Positions 4,991 to 5,020 of a stretch of DNA of 5,020 nt are shown here, in pieces (within the stretch, counting starts at the first letter, position 1; every line of letters begins with the position of its first letter). This stretch comes from Alphaproteobacteria bacterium. GTDB lineage: Bacteria > Pseudomonadota > Alphaproteobacteria > Rickettsiales > UBA998. The position numbers were made by a program, and so were the translations under genes. Location: assembly GCA_021730835.1 (NCBI GenBank), contig JAKFYP010000024.1:1-5020 (forward strand), given 5' to 3'. The notes under the pieces are model-generated. The model did not search any database. It saw only the letters and a program-made list of their open reading frames with translations, and was not told the origin of the DNA.

Positions 4991-5020
4991 GTGAAGCCTT
5001 AGTGGCGTTTGAACGTAATA

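Noticed and set aside
5002..5020. GTG GCG TTT GAA CGT AAT as the start of a plus-strand gene
   Set aside because: Six codons at the window edge with no Shine-Dalgarno; it cannot be supported.

Overview
The window (about half G+C) looks like a chromosomal segment of an alphaproteobacterium. The main support is the polynucleotide phosphorylase, whose N-terminal stretch (MFNIVKKSIEW, then TGRFARQADGAVLVTYGDT) and core motifs read like alphaproteobacterial PNPases. The genus cannot be fixed from the sequence.

Layout. A palindrome (13-26) precedes a 412-residue secreted protein (79-1317, + strand) whose C-terminal half resembles the family 14 polysaccharide lyase fold. It converges, with a 14-bp gap, on queH (1332-1988, - strand), which makes the last enzyme of queuosine synthesis. 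Upstream of queH on the same strand lies pnp (2085-4328, - strand). The 96-bp pnp-queH gap is almost entirely repeat: two back-to-back arrays of an ACTCNNN-type heptamer that also form an 11-bp inverted repeat. A divergent promoter region (4329-4494) separates pnp from a small unrecognised gene that starts with TTG behind a good ribosome binding site (4495-4848, + strand). The last 170 bases carry no convincing gene but hold four successive hairpins (4866-4990).

Function. pnp is a housekeeping RNA-turnover enzyme and queH acts in tRNA modification. They may share a transcript because they are co-directional and no U-tract terminator separates them. Nothing links the secreted lyase-like protein or the small orphan gene to them. 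rpsO, which often sits just upstream of pnp in proteobacteria, is absent; a divergent gene takes its place.

I see no defence system, mobile element, CRISPR array, tRNA or rRNA. The least ordinary features are the heptamer arrays that run right up to the queH start codon, the hairpin cluster at the right end, and the orphan gene.
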